Positions 1 through 11,635 of a stretch of 64,000 nt of DNA are shown here, in pieces. Under the pieces are notes generated by a model. The model was not told the DNA's origin and ran no database searches. It saw only the letters and a list, made by a program, of their open reading frames with translations. The stretch is from Paramacrobiotus metropolitanus (Eukaryota; Tardigrada; Eutardigrada; Parachela; Macrobiotidae): positions 496,001-560,000 of the forward strand of contig NW_026570313.1 in the NCBI RefSeq assembly GCF_019649055.1, read 5' to 3'. Numbering within the stretch: the stretch's first letter is position 1; each line of letters opens with the position of its first letter. Position numbers and translations under genes: made by a program.

Positions 1-316
1 AGGAGAACTGTCCTCCGCTTGACCAGGCGGTCTACGACCGAGTACGCTCCGTTCATCGCCGTTGGCTGGACAAGCTGCAGTATCCCGACCAGTGGAGTCC
101 TATTCGGCGCTTTCTTCAGCTGTATGTTGGCACAAAAACGCGCTTGCGCATGGTTCATGCAATTTGGTCTTGTGATAATTTTGCAGGTACAGCGGTTTCC
201 GTCAAGATGGCAGCGTACGCGACTGGGCGGATGCAGACCTTCGATTGATGGATGTATCCACCCTAACTAAGCTTGCTGTGGCAGTAATTGACGCGAATTT
301 CGACGCTGCAGAATAA
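1..316 (+). CDS. Copy A, 3' end of Tudor-like/F-box-like family gene (cut by window edge)
   Basis: Only the end of the gene is present. The penultimate exon runs from the window edge to 121 and the last exon is 187-316, ending in TAA. The 65-bp intron 122-186 starts GTATGT and ends TTTTGCAG. The first codons give the block ending in YDRVRSVHRRW and LQYPDQW that is conserved in all other copies in this window. The last exon encodes the C-terminal block with LYSGF, a DW pair and VSTLTKLAVA. The last exon is 130 bp, the same as in copies D and G. No break is seen in the visible part, so the gene may be functional. The function is unknown; see copies D and E for the full architecture. Confidence 0.75.
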
Positions 317-2504
317 ACACTCCTTATCAATTGCTTTTTATTGCATTCGTGGACCGTTATTGTTTTTTACGGGGAATAAGGCTTTGGCCAGACAGCCGGG
401 CTTATTGAAGAGAAGAGAGCTGCGCTTGCCAACTTAGAGCAATACTTTAGCCCTATTTTGCGGCTGCCATATATCACGTTAAATACGTAATCGGTTATGG
501 TATTCTGTTCTTATAGTTATTCACTCTGTCAGTACTCTGTCCAGTACTCTGTTGTTATTTAGCGAATTATGTTGCGCAGTTTTCTGATCGAGCGGAATGA
601 AGACAAATAATTTAGTAGGCATATCGCTGGTATTCTCCGTGGTACACGTTATACAACGTGGAACCCTTAAGTGATCGGAGCTTCGCATTCCTGATGGCCC
701 ATTTGTGGAACCAACTACAAACGAGTAGCCAAAGGGTCCATTCTTATCGTTGCTAAATACGGCCTCTGTCTGCACTCTCTCCGTAATTCGGGACATCTTT
801 TACTGTTGGTCTGCTTGAATTAATAACCGCACCTTGCTGACTCTGCCTCCCATAAGAAAAATTTCAACCTGCATAATTAACTGCTGAATTAGCCTGAATA
901 CGTGAAAATACGTAAATATATATATTCGGAAAAACAGGCCGAATAATGGTAATGAAAGGCGCTTACACGACAGTGTGAGAAGATTTGTATGCTAGAGGAT
1001 GATGCCGCAGTAGTACAGTGGTTAGCCGTTCGGCTCTAGACGCAGCTGGCGCGGGTTCGATTACCGCCTGTGGCGCGCTTTTTGGAAACAAGTCTCTTTC
1101 CACACAAACAAATAATATATCGATGTCGTTGACCTGCTTCTCGTTTTACTGTAGTCGTTTATGACAGTTAGTTATGAGCACACCCGGATCTGGTAGTTCA
1201 AATTGCACCGAGTTTGCGATCATTCATCGCTGCTTTTCTTCAGTCAGCGTAAATTTATAATCATCGCGTATCGCGTTATTGTAATAACGTGCCACAATAT
1301 TTGATTAAGGCCTCGTCCCCAATCTGCAGCGAATCTAGCTACGGTACAGGACACCACCGTCCCATAATAGGAGATACGCGATACGGTATGTCGGTTCTCG
1401 CTTCGCGTATCTGGTTATCAGTGCAAAGATTCGGGACGGGGGTATGCTGCATACCCGAATGCGTCCCGTTTCCACAACTCTTAGATACGGTATCCTGCGA
1501 ACCGCATCTCAGAACCCGTACCAACCCCGCGTCTCATATCAACCAAAAATTTTACGCGCCCTTTTTACGTATACCCTGAAATACAAAGAAAAACGATACG
1601 GTACGCGAAGCCACCTCCAGAGGTGGCTTTCCCTGGTATCTTTTTGTTGATGAGCGAGCATTTTTTATTATTGCCATTGTGTGACGATTTCTTTTCGTGA
1701 GTTATTTAAGTTTATGAAATTTCTAATCGTTTTAAAACCCAACTAAATGCACAAAAAATTGAAACAAGAAATTTGACCAGCTCAAAACAATACAATAAAA
1801 TCCTACCAAATAACAACAATTAAGTACAACATCATGCGGCTACAGAGAAGCGGAATGGTTTCGAAAAACAATGGTTTCGAAAAACAATTATCCAGACCGA
1901 GTGTGTTTTCAAATACGAAATTAGTTTCTATTCTTTACCACATAAAATACTGAATAGGAGCGCTTGGAAAATGAAGATCTAAATTTGCAAATTCTGATCC
2001 GTATGTAGCTGCTCTAACGCTATTACTATACTGCAGCATGCTGGCCAAATTAAGTTGCGCGGGTGGTTTGCGACTGATCTGACTCATCACCAGCTAAAAA
2101 GTAAAAAGTAAGGACGATGATGCCAAAAACTTTCAATCCAGGGAACAACATTTAGCAATTCAGACTGGGAACTAACTAGAATGAGGGCATAAAAACAGTT
2201 AGCACAAGAATTCCTCCAACAAACCCCGAGAACACAAAAAAAACTGGTAAACAGTGCGATATGCGATCGAAGCGATGGGACGCAAATACAGCGATACGGG
2301 GCCAAAGCTGAAGATTCGATACAGGAAACGGAGAGCGAGCCCAGTTTCGATATGCGTAGCCTGTACTGCATCTTGGTGGTGCGCACCAAATAGTGTCCCA
2401 TTTTTGTACTGTAGCGAAACTAGATACGGTGCTGTATCGCAACGAGATACGCTTTAGAAAGGGACGAAGCCTAAGTAGTGTATTTCCTTCATAAAGCCGC
2501 TTTT
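317..2504. other. Intergenic, no gene recognised
   Basis: About 2.2 kb between copies A and B. It holds a tRNA-like sequence near 1004 (separate entry). Two CpG-rich stretches, about 1290-1640 and 2250-2460, are dotted with the short word GATACGG and with small palindromes, such as the one at about 1619-1634 (CCACCTCCAGAGGTGG). Short open frames here overlap one another on both strands and show no family resemblance. Confidence 0.5.
1004..1074 (+). repeat. tRNA-like sequence, probably a tRNA-derived SINE head
   Basis: Seven bases at 1004-1010 (GCCGCAG) pair fully with 1068-1074 (CTGTGGC), counting one G-U pair. An A-box-like stretch (TAGTACAGTGGTTAG) and a B-box-like GGTTCGATTAC are correctly spaced, for a total of 71 nt. 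The anticodon stem does not pair well and the T stem has a mismatch, so an active tRNA gene is unlikely. A related sequence lies at 5786-5850, which points to a dispersed tRNA-derived repeat. Confidence 0.4.
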
Positions 2505-4904
2505 ATGGATACGATTCCATCGGGTTTTTTTCGACGCCCGCGGTCCAGTTCTCACCAAGTCAGCTACGGCAACACGGTGCTGGTTGAGCGTGACACTGGT
2601 GAGCGGTGGCTGGGATACGTGCAGGATATTGATGGCGACCTCATGTTCATCGATTTTGACTGCAGTATGGTCGCTGCCGGCTGGATCCATTCGCGTCATG
2701 TGCGGGCACAACATTTTCTAAATGAGGACGACCAACTACGATTCGGCGTAGACGAACAGGTGGCCGTCACCGGCGGTTGTGGCTTGCAGGTGGCGCTGCG
2801 CCACACCGCGAACGGACCCCACATTTTCCACCCGGCCCGTCTGCTGACACGAATGGCGGCGGCTGGTGAATCGGGCGCGTTCTGCGTCCGACTAGACCAC
2901 ACGGCCACGCCCCAGTATGCCGTGACGCACCTGTGGCAGGTTGCCGTCAACATGTCAGAGGCTGTGGATGAGCCACCACTGTTCAACCAGACCAGCGGTC
3001 TATACTATCGCAAGTTCACTGTTCCCTTCCCGAATGCTCATATGATCGGGAAGCTGGATATGAAGGCCATACGAATGTGTGCATATCAAGCCGGACGAAG
3101 ATCCGCAGCATCACGTGGTAGTAGCAAAAGCCGGGGGCATTGTAACACGCACGTTGCCTATCGCGTCTATGTCCGTGTTACTGGAGACGGTCTTCTTTTC
3201 GTTTGCGCCCAAGTCTACTCGAATAATGCTAGCGAACGTGCGGAATGGGATGATCATGCTCTCATAAAAGTGTGTACGAAATTCTATCCCGATCCGTCGC
3301 TCACATCCGATGTAAGGAAGGAAACAAAGGACCCTCAACAAAAGCGAATGTCCCCTACCTCGAGCAGTAAGTATCTAAGAACTATCCATACAGCAAAGGT
3401 TCTCTGCAAATATTGCGACTATTTCCTTCCTGCGTGTGATTAGTTCTGGAGAAAGCAGTAGGGCAAGCCTGTACAGCTGATTCTCGAAATCTACCTACGC
3501 TTAAGTAGCGTCTCGAAATGTAGACTTCAGATGTAAGGTTCTTTATCTGATTTACAATTTAGGCTGGACTCGGATCGTACCCAAAGCAGTAGTATCTACT
3601 ATTCCTGTGGACAGATACGGATGGATTGGTGACGTGGTGGACCAGGACCCGGTTATGGCCGAGATCCTGATTGGCCTGGATCTGCACACTCAAGCGCGAG
3701 TCGAAAGGTAGTGCTAACAAATAATGCTCAAACAGTACAAAAGTTTCGAATGTGAAAAGTTTTCTTGTTGTTACAAATTTTCTGTAAAATATTGCGAAAA
3801 CTGCAATTGGCTGAAAACTCTCGTACTGATAAATTCAGTTTTACAATCATAAATAAATTCGAACATCAAATTTTTCGATTTTACGTTAAGACTGTGTTTG
3901 TTTATATTGTACGGTCGACGTGCACCAGCCATGTCAAATGCAGCAAGACGTAAAGGGCATGGATCTGAGCGTAACCCGTGAAATTCTGTATTTCTTGTAC
4001 GAGGACCTTCACACAGAAAATAAATTGCCGGGCTTGTATACTGATCCGTTGGATGCATTTCAGGGTGTGCACATTGTGGATACAACTGCTATCCGACAAT
4101 CGCGTCAGCCGTCACATCACCATCGATACCTCAATGATCACTCTGAGCGAATTATACACATCTAAGTGCAATGACGTCTACCGCTTCACATGGGGTTGAA
4201 TGAGGCCGTAACCAGCCACACGGATAGGCTGGTGGTGCTGGAAAACGTCCACTATTCAAACCTGACCACGGTAACGACAGTGCTGGTGGCGCTGTTAGCT
4301 GCCAAGAAGATCCAGCTGCCCTATATCCTCCTCCGAGATGGCAGCACTGCCCATGGGATAACCAATTCTCCGAGCAGATTCGACGCGGACATACCACCTT
4401 ACGGTTTTATGATCGAACGTGCGTGGCGTTGCGACAAATTAACCAAACTACTGACCATTGGTCGCCGGCTGGTTCTGCGCAATTACTTTGTGGGGGATAT
4501 TGTCTGCAACGATAGTATGGGGTGGCTGTTCCGTGATAGCGACGACATTCCCTGGAAGGAAGCCGGTTTCATCAGTGGCACCCCGTTTAGTAACCCCCGA
4601 AATCCCATTACGATCCGCTACGCTGTGCTTCAGTCCATCAATGGTGATGCCGGCGTAATTCGACAGTTTCTGCTCGCGGCGGAGATAAGTTGTCCTCCGC
4701 TTGACCAGACAGTTTACGATCGAGTGCGCTCCGTTCATCGCCGCTGGGTGGACAAGCTGCAGTATCCCGATCAGTGGCATCCCATTCGACGCTTCCTTCA
4801 GCTGTATGTTAGCGGAAACAAGATGCATGATTTAATGTAATGTAATGTCATAATGTATTTGCAGATTCAGCAGTTTTCATCTAGATGACAGTGCGCATGA
4901 CTGA
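2505..4904 (+). pseudogene. Copy B of Tudor-like/F-box-like family, broken by frameshift and nonsense
   Basis: Exons: 2505-3366, 3563-3707, 4064-4803 and from 4865. The start ATG at 2505 opens the family N-terminus (MDTIPSGFF), followed by the Tudor/SH3-like segment (GNTVLVERD, WLGYVQDIDGD, FIDFDC) and the conserved YYRKFTVPFPNAH block. Exon 1 ends in phase 1 at a strong GTAAGT donor. Exon 2 encodes the DRYGWIGD to LDLHTQARVER part and exon 3 begins VCTLW, so the F-box-like motif is split between them. Exon 3 is 740 nt where a multiple of three is expected. One base is missing at about 4194-4197 after FTWG, and the frame resumes at NEAV. In exon 4 the conserved Asp-Trp pair is Asp-stop, with TGA at 4902. 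Two independent lesions make a recent pseudogene the best reading. Confidence 0.75.
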
Positions 4905-5785
4905 TAGGCCGTTGATCTTCGTCTGCTGGAGGTGTCCAGCCTGACGAAGCTGGCAGTGGCAACCCCTGACGCGCGCTTCACAATCAACACGGTACACGAT
5001 GCCGCAGCCGACATTGTTTGTCGTTTTCAATATTGACCCTCACCGAGTCACCGGCATATTAGAGTTCGATTGAAAAGCAGATTTATATGGCTAGAAGAAG
5101 AGCGCCCTGCGTGGTAATTAATGCGATGCAGTCGAATGAGAAACACACGCTGCAAACTTTGTTTACAGGCAGTTGTAGGAATTTTTTGATTGCGTTTTTG
5201 TCGTTCTGTACGGCAGTTTTAAATGTTTAACAGGTTTACTGTACAAAAAGCAACTTTGTGACTTAACAACGGTATATTGAATGGCTTTTATTCGTTCTTG
5301 ATCAGCATTCCTTTTTTTTCGATTTCTTTAACGTATCACATGCTCAACTAAGTTCTGAATTCCCATTACGATTGTGTGAGTGATTTGTCACCTACTCATA
5401 AAAGGCTAAAACAGACAAAAGTTCAGTTAGACCTGTCAACACATATAACTCTGGTTTATGAAAGGGCATAGAAGAAACGGTGGTCGGGGTTTCCTGCTGT
5501 AGCAGCTAGTTAGAACTTAGTATTACTGTTTTCGATTTTGATGCGCAAGCGGCAGATTTTGTTATGCTAAGAGGACAAAGATCTAACGAGAACTGTTAAT
5601 ATGAACACTGCATTGATTTCACTACGCAAACACCAACTGCCTGTTCATAGTACAAAGCTCGCTTCAAACTAATCCGCAGGAGAATATTAATGCCGCACCT
5701 ATCTGCTACATATGGCGTTAGCTGGTGTGAACAGAGAAGCGGCTCACGTAAAGCGATAAAGTCTGTCAAATGATTTCAACGTATT
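4905..5785. other. Intergenic; decayed tail of copy B, then nothing recognised
   Basis: The first about 80 bases still match the family's last exon (LEVSSLTKLAVA-like) beyond the premature stop of copy B. The rest is AT-rich and has no supported gene. The expected exon 1 of copy C is absent here. Confidence 0.45.
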
Positions 5786-5850
5786 GCGCCGTGGTGCAGT
5801 GGTACTGCCTACACGGATCTAACGACGTAGCCGGGGTTCGATAGCGATGC
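5786..5850 (+). repeat. tRNA-like repeat, second copy
   Basis: It contains GTGGTGCAGTGGTA (A-box-like) and CCGGGGTTCGATAGC (B-box-like). It aligns with the sequence at 1004-1074 through shared CGG-TCTA-ACG and GGGTTCGAT words. It lies just upstream of the orphan second exon of copy C, where exon 1 is missing. It looks like a degenerate SINE head. Confidence 0.35.
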
Positions 5851-5882
5851 TGATGCTAAAATATTCCAAGTTTACATTGTAG

Positions 5883-8189
5883 ACATCCACACTGACGGAT
5901 GGATAGCGCACGTGGCACACCCTGTTCTGGCCGAGATGTTGTTTGTCTTGGATCTGCACACTCAGGCACAAGCAAAAAGGTACGAAGTACCGTTTAACGA
6001 ATACTTTTTAGTCTCTTAAGGTATGTGCTCGCAATGTTATTACCAGTAAAATATAAAAGCGTATACATATAAAACGGTAACTGAGGTCCGCTGTATAGGG
6101 TGGTTACAGGACTTACAGTTACATCAATGCAAGATTTTGGAAATCCCCTTAGTTAGGTTTCGTATTCTTTTTTTTCTCACATGTTTATGTACTCAGTATC
6201 CACAAAGCACATATTACACTCCTTTGCGAAAAAGCATGTTCGGTATCGCCCCAGTTGCTTCTCGTGTTCTATAATCACAATTCTAAAACCATGAAACATT
6301 TTTGAAACCGCTAATAATCAGAAACGATCTGCAGGAAAAATTAATTTTACGATTGTATGTTTCATGTTACTACATTTGCGAATGCAGTAAAATCTGAAAG
6401 GTAAAATCGATTTGTCTGTTTTGGAGTACTTTTACAATCTATTCGCAGTTAAATCTGAAAACTGCAATATGCATATGGGTTACAGGGTGTGTGCACTATG
6501 GCGCCAGCACCTTTCTGATCAGGCCTGCGCTGAAAGTCTGAATCTGAATCTGATTCTGAATGCTAAAAGTCTGAGTCTGAATACTAAAAGTCTGATTCTG
6601 ATTCCTGGAACTCTGAATAATACACAACTCTGAATCTGAATAATAAAACAATAAGTCTGGCAGGTGACGACCCGAGTCTCTCATCAAAATTATAATGCAG
6701 TTGCGTTAAGACAATAATTAATACTCGTAGCTCGTATAGATAACAGTTATGTATAGATAACACATTTACATGGGCGTATATTATGCTCGTTCGGTAAATT
6801 CAGAGGAATTACCGGCTATCTCATCCTACACTGGACGCAAAACACCGTTTGTTTTTACCACACAAACGACTTGGTAACGTCTCTGTAGAGCGGTACGCGT
6901 TGTTTTTTACAAGCAGTTCCCACCGCCTAATACTAATCTATAATTACTCGTATACATAACTATTATCTATACGAGCTATTAATTATTGGCTTAACACAAC
7001 TGCATTATAATTTTGATGAGAGACTCGGGTCGTCACCTGCCAGATTTAGTGTCTTATTATTCAGATTCAGAGTTTGGTATTCAGATTCAGAGTTCCAGGA
7101 ATCAGAATCAGACTTTTAGTATTCAGACTCAGACTTTTAGCATTCAGAATCAGATTCAGATTCAGACTTTCAGCGCAGGCCTTCTGATCACCGTGTGGTC
7201 TCCCGGCACGTCGTCATCGATAGCTCCATGGTGATGTTAAAGGCAACGTCTTCATTGATTGGTGATGACGTGTACAGCTTCACCTGGGGCTTGCATCAGG
7301 CCGTCACCGGGTACACCCAAACCTTGACGACGGTCTATAGCGCCGGCAGCACAAACCTGACCCAGTTGACGGAAGTGGCGGTGGCGCTGTTAGCCGCCAA
7401 GAAGATCCAGCTACGCCACATCCTTCTTCGCGACGGCCGCTCTGCCCGCGGTATTACGAACTCACCAGCCAGGTACAAAAGGGGCGTAGTATGTGGCTCG
7501 GATCGTTACGCAGGATGGCACTGCAAAAACTTATCCGAACTTATGACTATCTGTCGCCAGCTGGTCCTCCGCAATTACACCGTGGAGGATCTTGCCGCAG
7601 TCCGGAACCTGATTTCCCTGTTTCCTGGCTATCCACCTTTTGATTTCGACGACTTTTTGAAGAACAGAGTCGGTTTAGCGTCTGCCACCCACCGAAAGGT
7701 CCGGGTTACCCTCCGCCATTTATTGCTACATTGCGCGGATGGGGATGATAGTGTCCTTCGGCAGTTTTTGCTAGCGGCGGAGATGAGATGCACTCCGCTA
7801 GACCGAACCGTATACGATCGAGTGCGCGCTATCCATCGGCACTGGCTGGGACATGTGCTGTATGCTAATCACTGGCGTCGGATTCGAAACTTCCTTCAGG
7901 TGTACGTTGCCGACAGCAGGTCACGCCTGCGCATGGTTCTATGCATGTTAATTTATCGTTGTAATGATTTCGCAGGTACAGCGGTTTCCGCCCAGATGGC
8001 AGTGCACGGGACTGGACGGATGTTGACCTTAAAGTGCTGGACGTATCTAGCCTGACTAAGCTTGCCGTGGTCACACTTGACGCGGGCTTCGAAGTTCCAC
8101 AATATACACGCTCTAGCGATCCCTTAAAACAGATGGTTGAGGAGTTTTATGATCATTCAGTAATGCTAGCAAACAGGAAGGACAAATAA
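5883..8189 (+). pseudogene. Copy C of Tudor-like/F-box-like family, lacks exon 1 and carries a MITE
   Basis: Exon 2 is 5883-5979 (DGWIAHVAHPVLAEM, LDLHTQAQAKR). Exon 3 starts at 6486 (VCALWRQ) and is interrupted after 6521 by a 660-bp foldback element and its target duplication. It resumes at 7191 and runs open to 7901 (SRHVVIDSSM through VYDRVRAIHRHW). Exon 4 is 7976-8189. Exon 3 without the insert is 747 nt, a multiple of three as in intact copies, so the insertion is the only lesion in that exon. Exon 4 lacks the usual stop and runs about 28 codons past the normal end, to TAA at 8187. No exon 1 is present upstream. It is a 5'-truncated, transposon-disrupted copy, although a long ORF (7195 onward) survives. 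Confidence 0.75.
6522..7181. mobile_element. Foldback MITE, Mutator-like by its 9-bp target duplication
   Basis: 660 bp with terminal inverted repeats of about 215-225 bp that are about 90% or more identical. The left end begins GGCCTGCGCTGAAAGTCTGA and the right end is its reverse complement. The repeats are full of CTGAATCTGA and AAAAGTCTGAG words. The flanks 6513-6521 and 7182-7190 are both TTCTGATCA, a 9-bp target-site duplication. Long inverted repeats with a 9-bp duplication are typical of non-autonomous Mutator-like elements. No transposase is encoded. It is inserted in exon 3 of copy C. Confidence 0.8.
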
Positions 8190-8590
8190 GAATCGAGATG
8201 CCAGAGTAGTTTAGTGGAAATTTTAAAAGTGCTCAACGCACGTTATCGAGTATTAAGACAACTCCGATACCACTGAGTGGGAAGACCAGGCTACAACCAT
8301 CGGTGACAACCAATTGTGGAATCTCGAACATTATGGACAATCTTCCATTTCATTTTCTTTTTTTATTAGGCAGTGCAAATGTACTCCTGCTTTTGCTAAT
8401 ACGTATCTATCAACTTTGTGCACAGACCACCGTTTATCTATTTCAGTTTGTTCATAACACTTAAGGGTATGTCGACTAAGTTTTGTAATTTCCGCTTTGC
8501 CCGATATATCTGTACTTGTACATTTTATACGCTTGTGTGAGTTATGCATCACCCAGAACTCCATGCAGCAAGCAGGCCAGAAAAGATTAA

Positions 8591-9126
8591 GGGGATCACT
8601 AGCAGTAGAAAGCGGGTTTGGGAAAACGGGAATAGTTTGAAAACGATGGCCAGATATGTGTTTTCACAACTTTGACTGAACACAGAGAGGATTTAGCTAC
8701 ACAATGGTGTGGCGCGATCCGCTCTGGCCTCTGTCTAGACTGAGCTATTCATCAAACAAAAAAAAAACTTTGAAACTCAAAGTTGAATGAGAAAGTTTCT
8801 TTGTTTGTGTTTTTTGCAGTTATTTGGAGTGCTATCTGTTGTGCAACATTGGAGTTTCAGTATATAAGCTTTCCAGAAGAAAACACGCACAACGATGTAT
8901 ATTACATCACAAACAAAGAAACTTTGTCATTCAACTTTTAGTTTCAAAGTTTTTTCTTTGTTTGAAGAATAGCTCAGTCTAGACACAGGCCAGAGAGGAT
9001 CGCGCCACACCATTGTGTAGCTAAATCCTCTCTGCGTTCAGTCAAAGTTGTGAAAACACATATCTGGCCATCGTTTTCTTACCATTTCCGTTTTCCCAAA
9101 CCCGCTTTCTACTACTAGTGATCCCC
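8591..9126. mobile_element. Foldback element flanked by TTAA
   Basis: 536 bp with inverted repeats of about 230 bp (about 8591-8825 against 8900-9126), which begin GGGGATCACTAG. The two arms match apart from scattered changes and include GTGGCGCGATCC and GGCCAGATATGTGTTTTCAC. TTAA lies immediately outside both ends (8587-8590 and 9127-9130), as expected for a piggyBac-type target. The short centre holds no ORF, so it is non-autonomous. Confidence 0.7.
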
Positions 9127-9425
9127 TTAAAGGTTTAGTACGGTCCATATTTTATTGACTTGCATGAAGTCTTACAACATGATTACAATGAGCACGTTGT
9201 ATCGGCCTGAAAAATGGTGTGTAATAGCATCAGATGCTGCGGAATGCCATACTGCCTCATGCGCAATATTCTGTAAAGCCGCAGTGTATACGAACAGCGC
9301 AGCATTCAAAGACTAGAGTGATTAACTTATTTTTCGACTACAATCAGCATAACCCTACTTCTCATTACAATCGGGGGTTAAACTGTAGAGTATTCTTGCG
9401 CATTTGCAGCAACGACGCCCATCTA

Positions 9426-9716
9426 TTAATTCCGATCCCAATCAAATGCCGGCAGCACGCCTCGATCCGTACATTCCGAGCTGTCCACAATAATACAAGT
9501 AGCCGCCAATCTCTGCCCGCTGTTATTGGCAGCGAGACCATACAAGTAGGAGTCGGAACTGGCGTCGTATTCGACGATTTTGGCGGGAAGACTATGTAAG
9601 GCATTCCATTGAAAGGACCCCAGAGGGCGTGATACCAATATATAATCCGATTGCAGGACCGAGTCGCTACTATCGAACGGCAGTGTCACCGGGTTATTGA
9701 TCAACGTGGGCGCCAA
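9426..9716 (-). CDS. Unrecognised open frame, possible exon
   Basis: A 96-codon minus-strand frame with fairly balanced composition (contains WNALHSLPAKIVEYD and SYLYGLAANNSGQ). I do not recognise a family. It lies between the TTAA foldback element and a Kelch fragment. It could be an exon of a decayed gene or a chance frame, since overlapping frames exist on the other strand. Confidence 0.2.
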   Translation of the reverse strand: MAPTLINNPVTLPFDSSDSVLQSDYILVSRPLGSFQWNALHSLPAKIVEYDASSDSYLYGLAANNSGQRLAATCIIVDSSECTDRGVLPAFDWDRN

Positions 9717-9929
9717 CGATTCGGTAATGAATAATGATGGTGTATGATATAAACAGTCACATATGTAGAAGAACCGACCATGAACTCAAGGTTACAAACA
9801 CACAGTGCCATTGTTAATTTGTCAGTAAGAATTGTTATTTGTTACGTGAAAAGTATAAGCGTTTTTGTTAATAATATAACCTTATAAGAAATCAATTTGG
9901 TAACAAAAAAATCATGTTGATTAGGGGAT

Positions 9930-10054
9930 ATGAACTTTGCGAGGGCGAAGTCGGGATTGGCGCTGCTGAACGGCAAACTGTATGCCGTGGCCGCCTGCCG
10001 GAGCATGAAGAAGACGGCGTCGGGGTGGAGTGCTACGTCCCGGGAACGGATAGC
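9930..10054 (+). pseudogene. Kelch-repeat gene fragment, frameshifted
   Basis: The frame gives ARAKSGLALLNGKLYAVAA, a typical Kelch strand. After a one-base shift at about 10004 the continuation reads EEDGVGVECYVPGTDS and then TGA, where Kelch repeats normally have Trp. No BTB or BACK region is nearby. This is a small orphan relic, related to but not adjacent to the intact Kelch-like gene at 26.9-29.9 kb. Confidence 0.5.
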
Positions 10055-11209
10055 TGATCAGCCTCCCATGAGATTTTGTTCCCCTTCGTGCAGGAGAGCC
10101 TGGACTGTGTTGTGGTGCAGCGTCATACTGTGTGGAGCAGTATGCAGTGTTCTAATGCCGGCTACTAAGACTAATCCGTTAGCCCTGAGGAACTTCGTCA
10201 TGGCCGTCTCCGTTGTGGTCGCATTCCTGTTTTCCCATTATTTCCTCTTTCGGTCATGTCTTTTCCAGTTTTGCTTAGCCTGCCTGTTATTAATCATTGT
10301 TATTGTTCATTTCTTTTCGTTTGAGGCTTACAGCTTGGAACGTAAAATGGCTGTACAGTACGATACTGAATTTTGGCTGTTGAAACCGTACTCTGTAGAA
10401 GTAAAGTCCTTACGGGTCGACAACGAGAAAAGTGAACAAGAACTATCTATCTGCTTAGCGGAAATGTACTGCGGAGACCTCAGATCAAGACCGAAGTAGC
10501 GAAATTTTCGCGAGCTGAGCAGCACAGGTCAGCGCTAGCAGCCAGAGCAATTGCAAAATATCGTCTGCATAATTACTCTATCTCCTATTTCCCGCCCTTC
10601 CCATGGCACAGTCTAGCATTTTTTACGGGATATTAAGGAAAACTTTCTCCTGCTCTTCGGGTATTTGAGGAGTTGTGGTCACGAAATTGATGTCGCCATC
10701 CGTCTGGCTAGTCCTGACCTGCAATCACTCCTGCTTATCGTCAGTGTTGAGCTTTCTTCTGCGGTCTGGCGGATGATCAGGGACGGTGTTGACCATGGAG
10801 CCATTCATCTTCATTCTAATTCTTTCCGCCTTTCTTGCATCCTGACCAAACCAGAGTTTTGAGTCTTTGATCTACTCCCTAGTACAGTTTTGTTAATGAC
10901 AACGATTGTTGTTGATGATTCTGCTAATTCTTGTCTTCCGCCTTGACTTTGAGGGAGTACGCCCAGTTCCGCGAGGACGGTAAATCGTTAATGGCACAGA
11001 TTCTCTCATACTGGAAAATTTAACATGGCATTACAGAGCAGTGTAGCATTTAGGTAGCTGGACATACCCGCGTTTTTTCTCTGATCGGAAAACGATCAAA
11101 ATCAAGTTTTCTTAGCCCATTCGTTTTCTCCCGAGCACATCGAATTTCGGACCGAATAAAAGTCATTAAATTAGACCTATCGTACATAAGTTATCCCGGC
11201 AAAACTGGA
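10055..11209. other. Intergenic, nothing supported
   Basis: The frame continuing from the Kelch relic includes a hydrophobic run (about 10200-10330), but it has no start context, no splice support and no family match. The rest of the stretch shows no gene. Confidence 0.35.
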
Positions 11210-11635
11210 GCCACGAGGTACATCCCACACGTCCGACCGCCGTCTGGATGGGTGCACCACCTTTGCGTGAAAACGCGGTATGTGTTTGGCATGGGATGTG
11301 ACCTGTGTGGATACCGTCGCTTTGTCTTATTGGAAATCCAATTCCGCCACTGCGGGATCCGCCGCTGCGCAGGCCATAAAAGTGCGACAGTACTCGTACC
11401 TGGAGGGCACATACGCCTTCGCACCACTGGCTTTGAAACTTTTGGACCATGAGGAAAGTCAGCTGCCCGTTTAGTGGAAGAAATCGGCAAGAGACTCTAT
11501 CAGCATACGGGCGAGTCTCGCTCCCATGAGTCTCTCCGTCAGCGACTGTCGTTGAAAATCCAGCGAGGCAACGCTGCTTCCGTCCTCGGGAAAACCAAAG
11601 GAGCGGCAGGGTTAAGTGAATTTTTGTTATTTTAG
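11210..11635 (+). pseudogene. LINE 3' fragment (C-terminal region of a reverse transcriptase ORF)
   Basis: Read across shifting frames, the plus strand gives RPDG, LAWDVTCVDTVA, SATAGSAAAQAIK, QYSYLEGTY, FAPLALKLL, then RQRLSLKIQRGNAASVLG. This is the order found at the C-terminus of non-LTR retrotransposon polymerases. The same order occurs at 56690-57425 (minus), where the frame is better kept. Several frameshifts and stops show it is dead. The overlapping minus-strand ORFs are shadows. Confidence 0.6.

Noticed and set aside
1004-1074. Functional tRNA gene
   Set aside because: The acceptor stem is perfect, but the anticodon arm does not pair and the T stem has a mismatch; a sister sequence at 5786 suggests a repeat.
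3771-4099. Overlapping minus-strand ORFs near exon 3 of copy B
   Set aside because: They run antisense to intron 2 and exon 3 of copy B and have no independent support.
6536-6665. Regular CTGAATCTGA/AAAAGTCTGAG words look like a CRISPR-like or satellite array
   Set aside because: The words are irregularly spaced, mirrored at 7030-7170 and lie inside the inverted arms of a MITE; the genome is eukaryotic.
9930-10499. Long plus-strand ORF with hydrophobic stretch as a membrane protein
   Set aside because: Only the first about 40 codons have a recognisable family (Kelch) and they are frameshifted; the hydrophobic part has no start, splice or family support.
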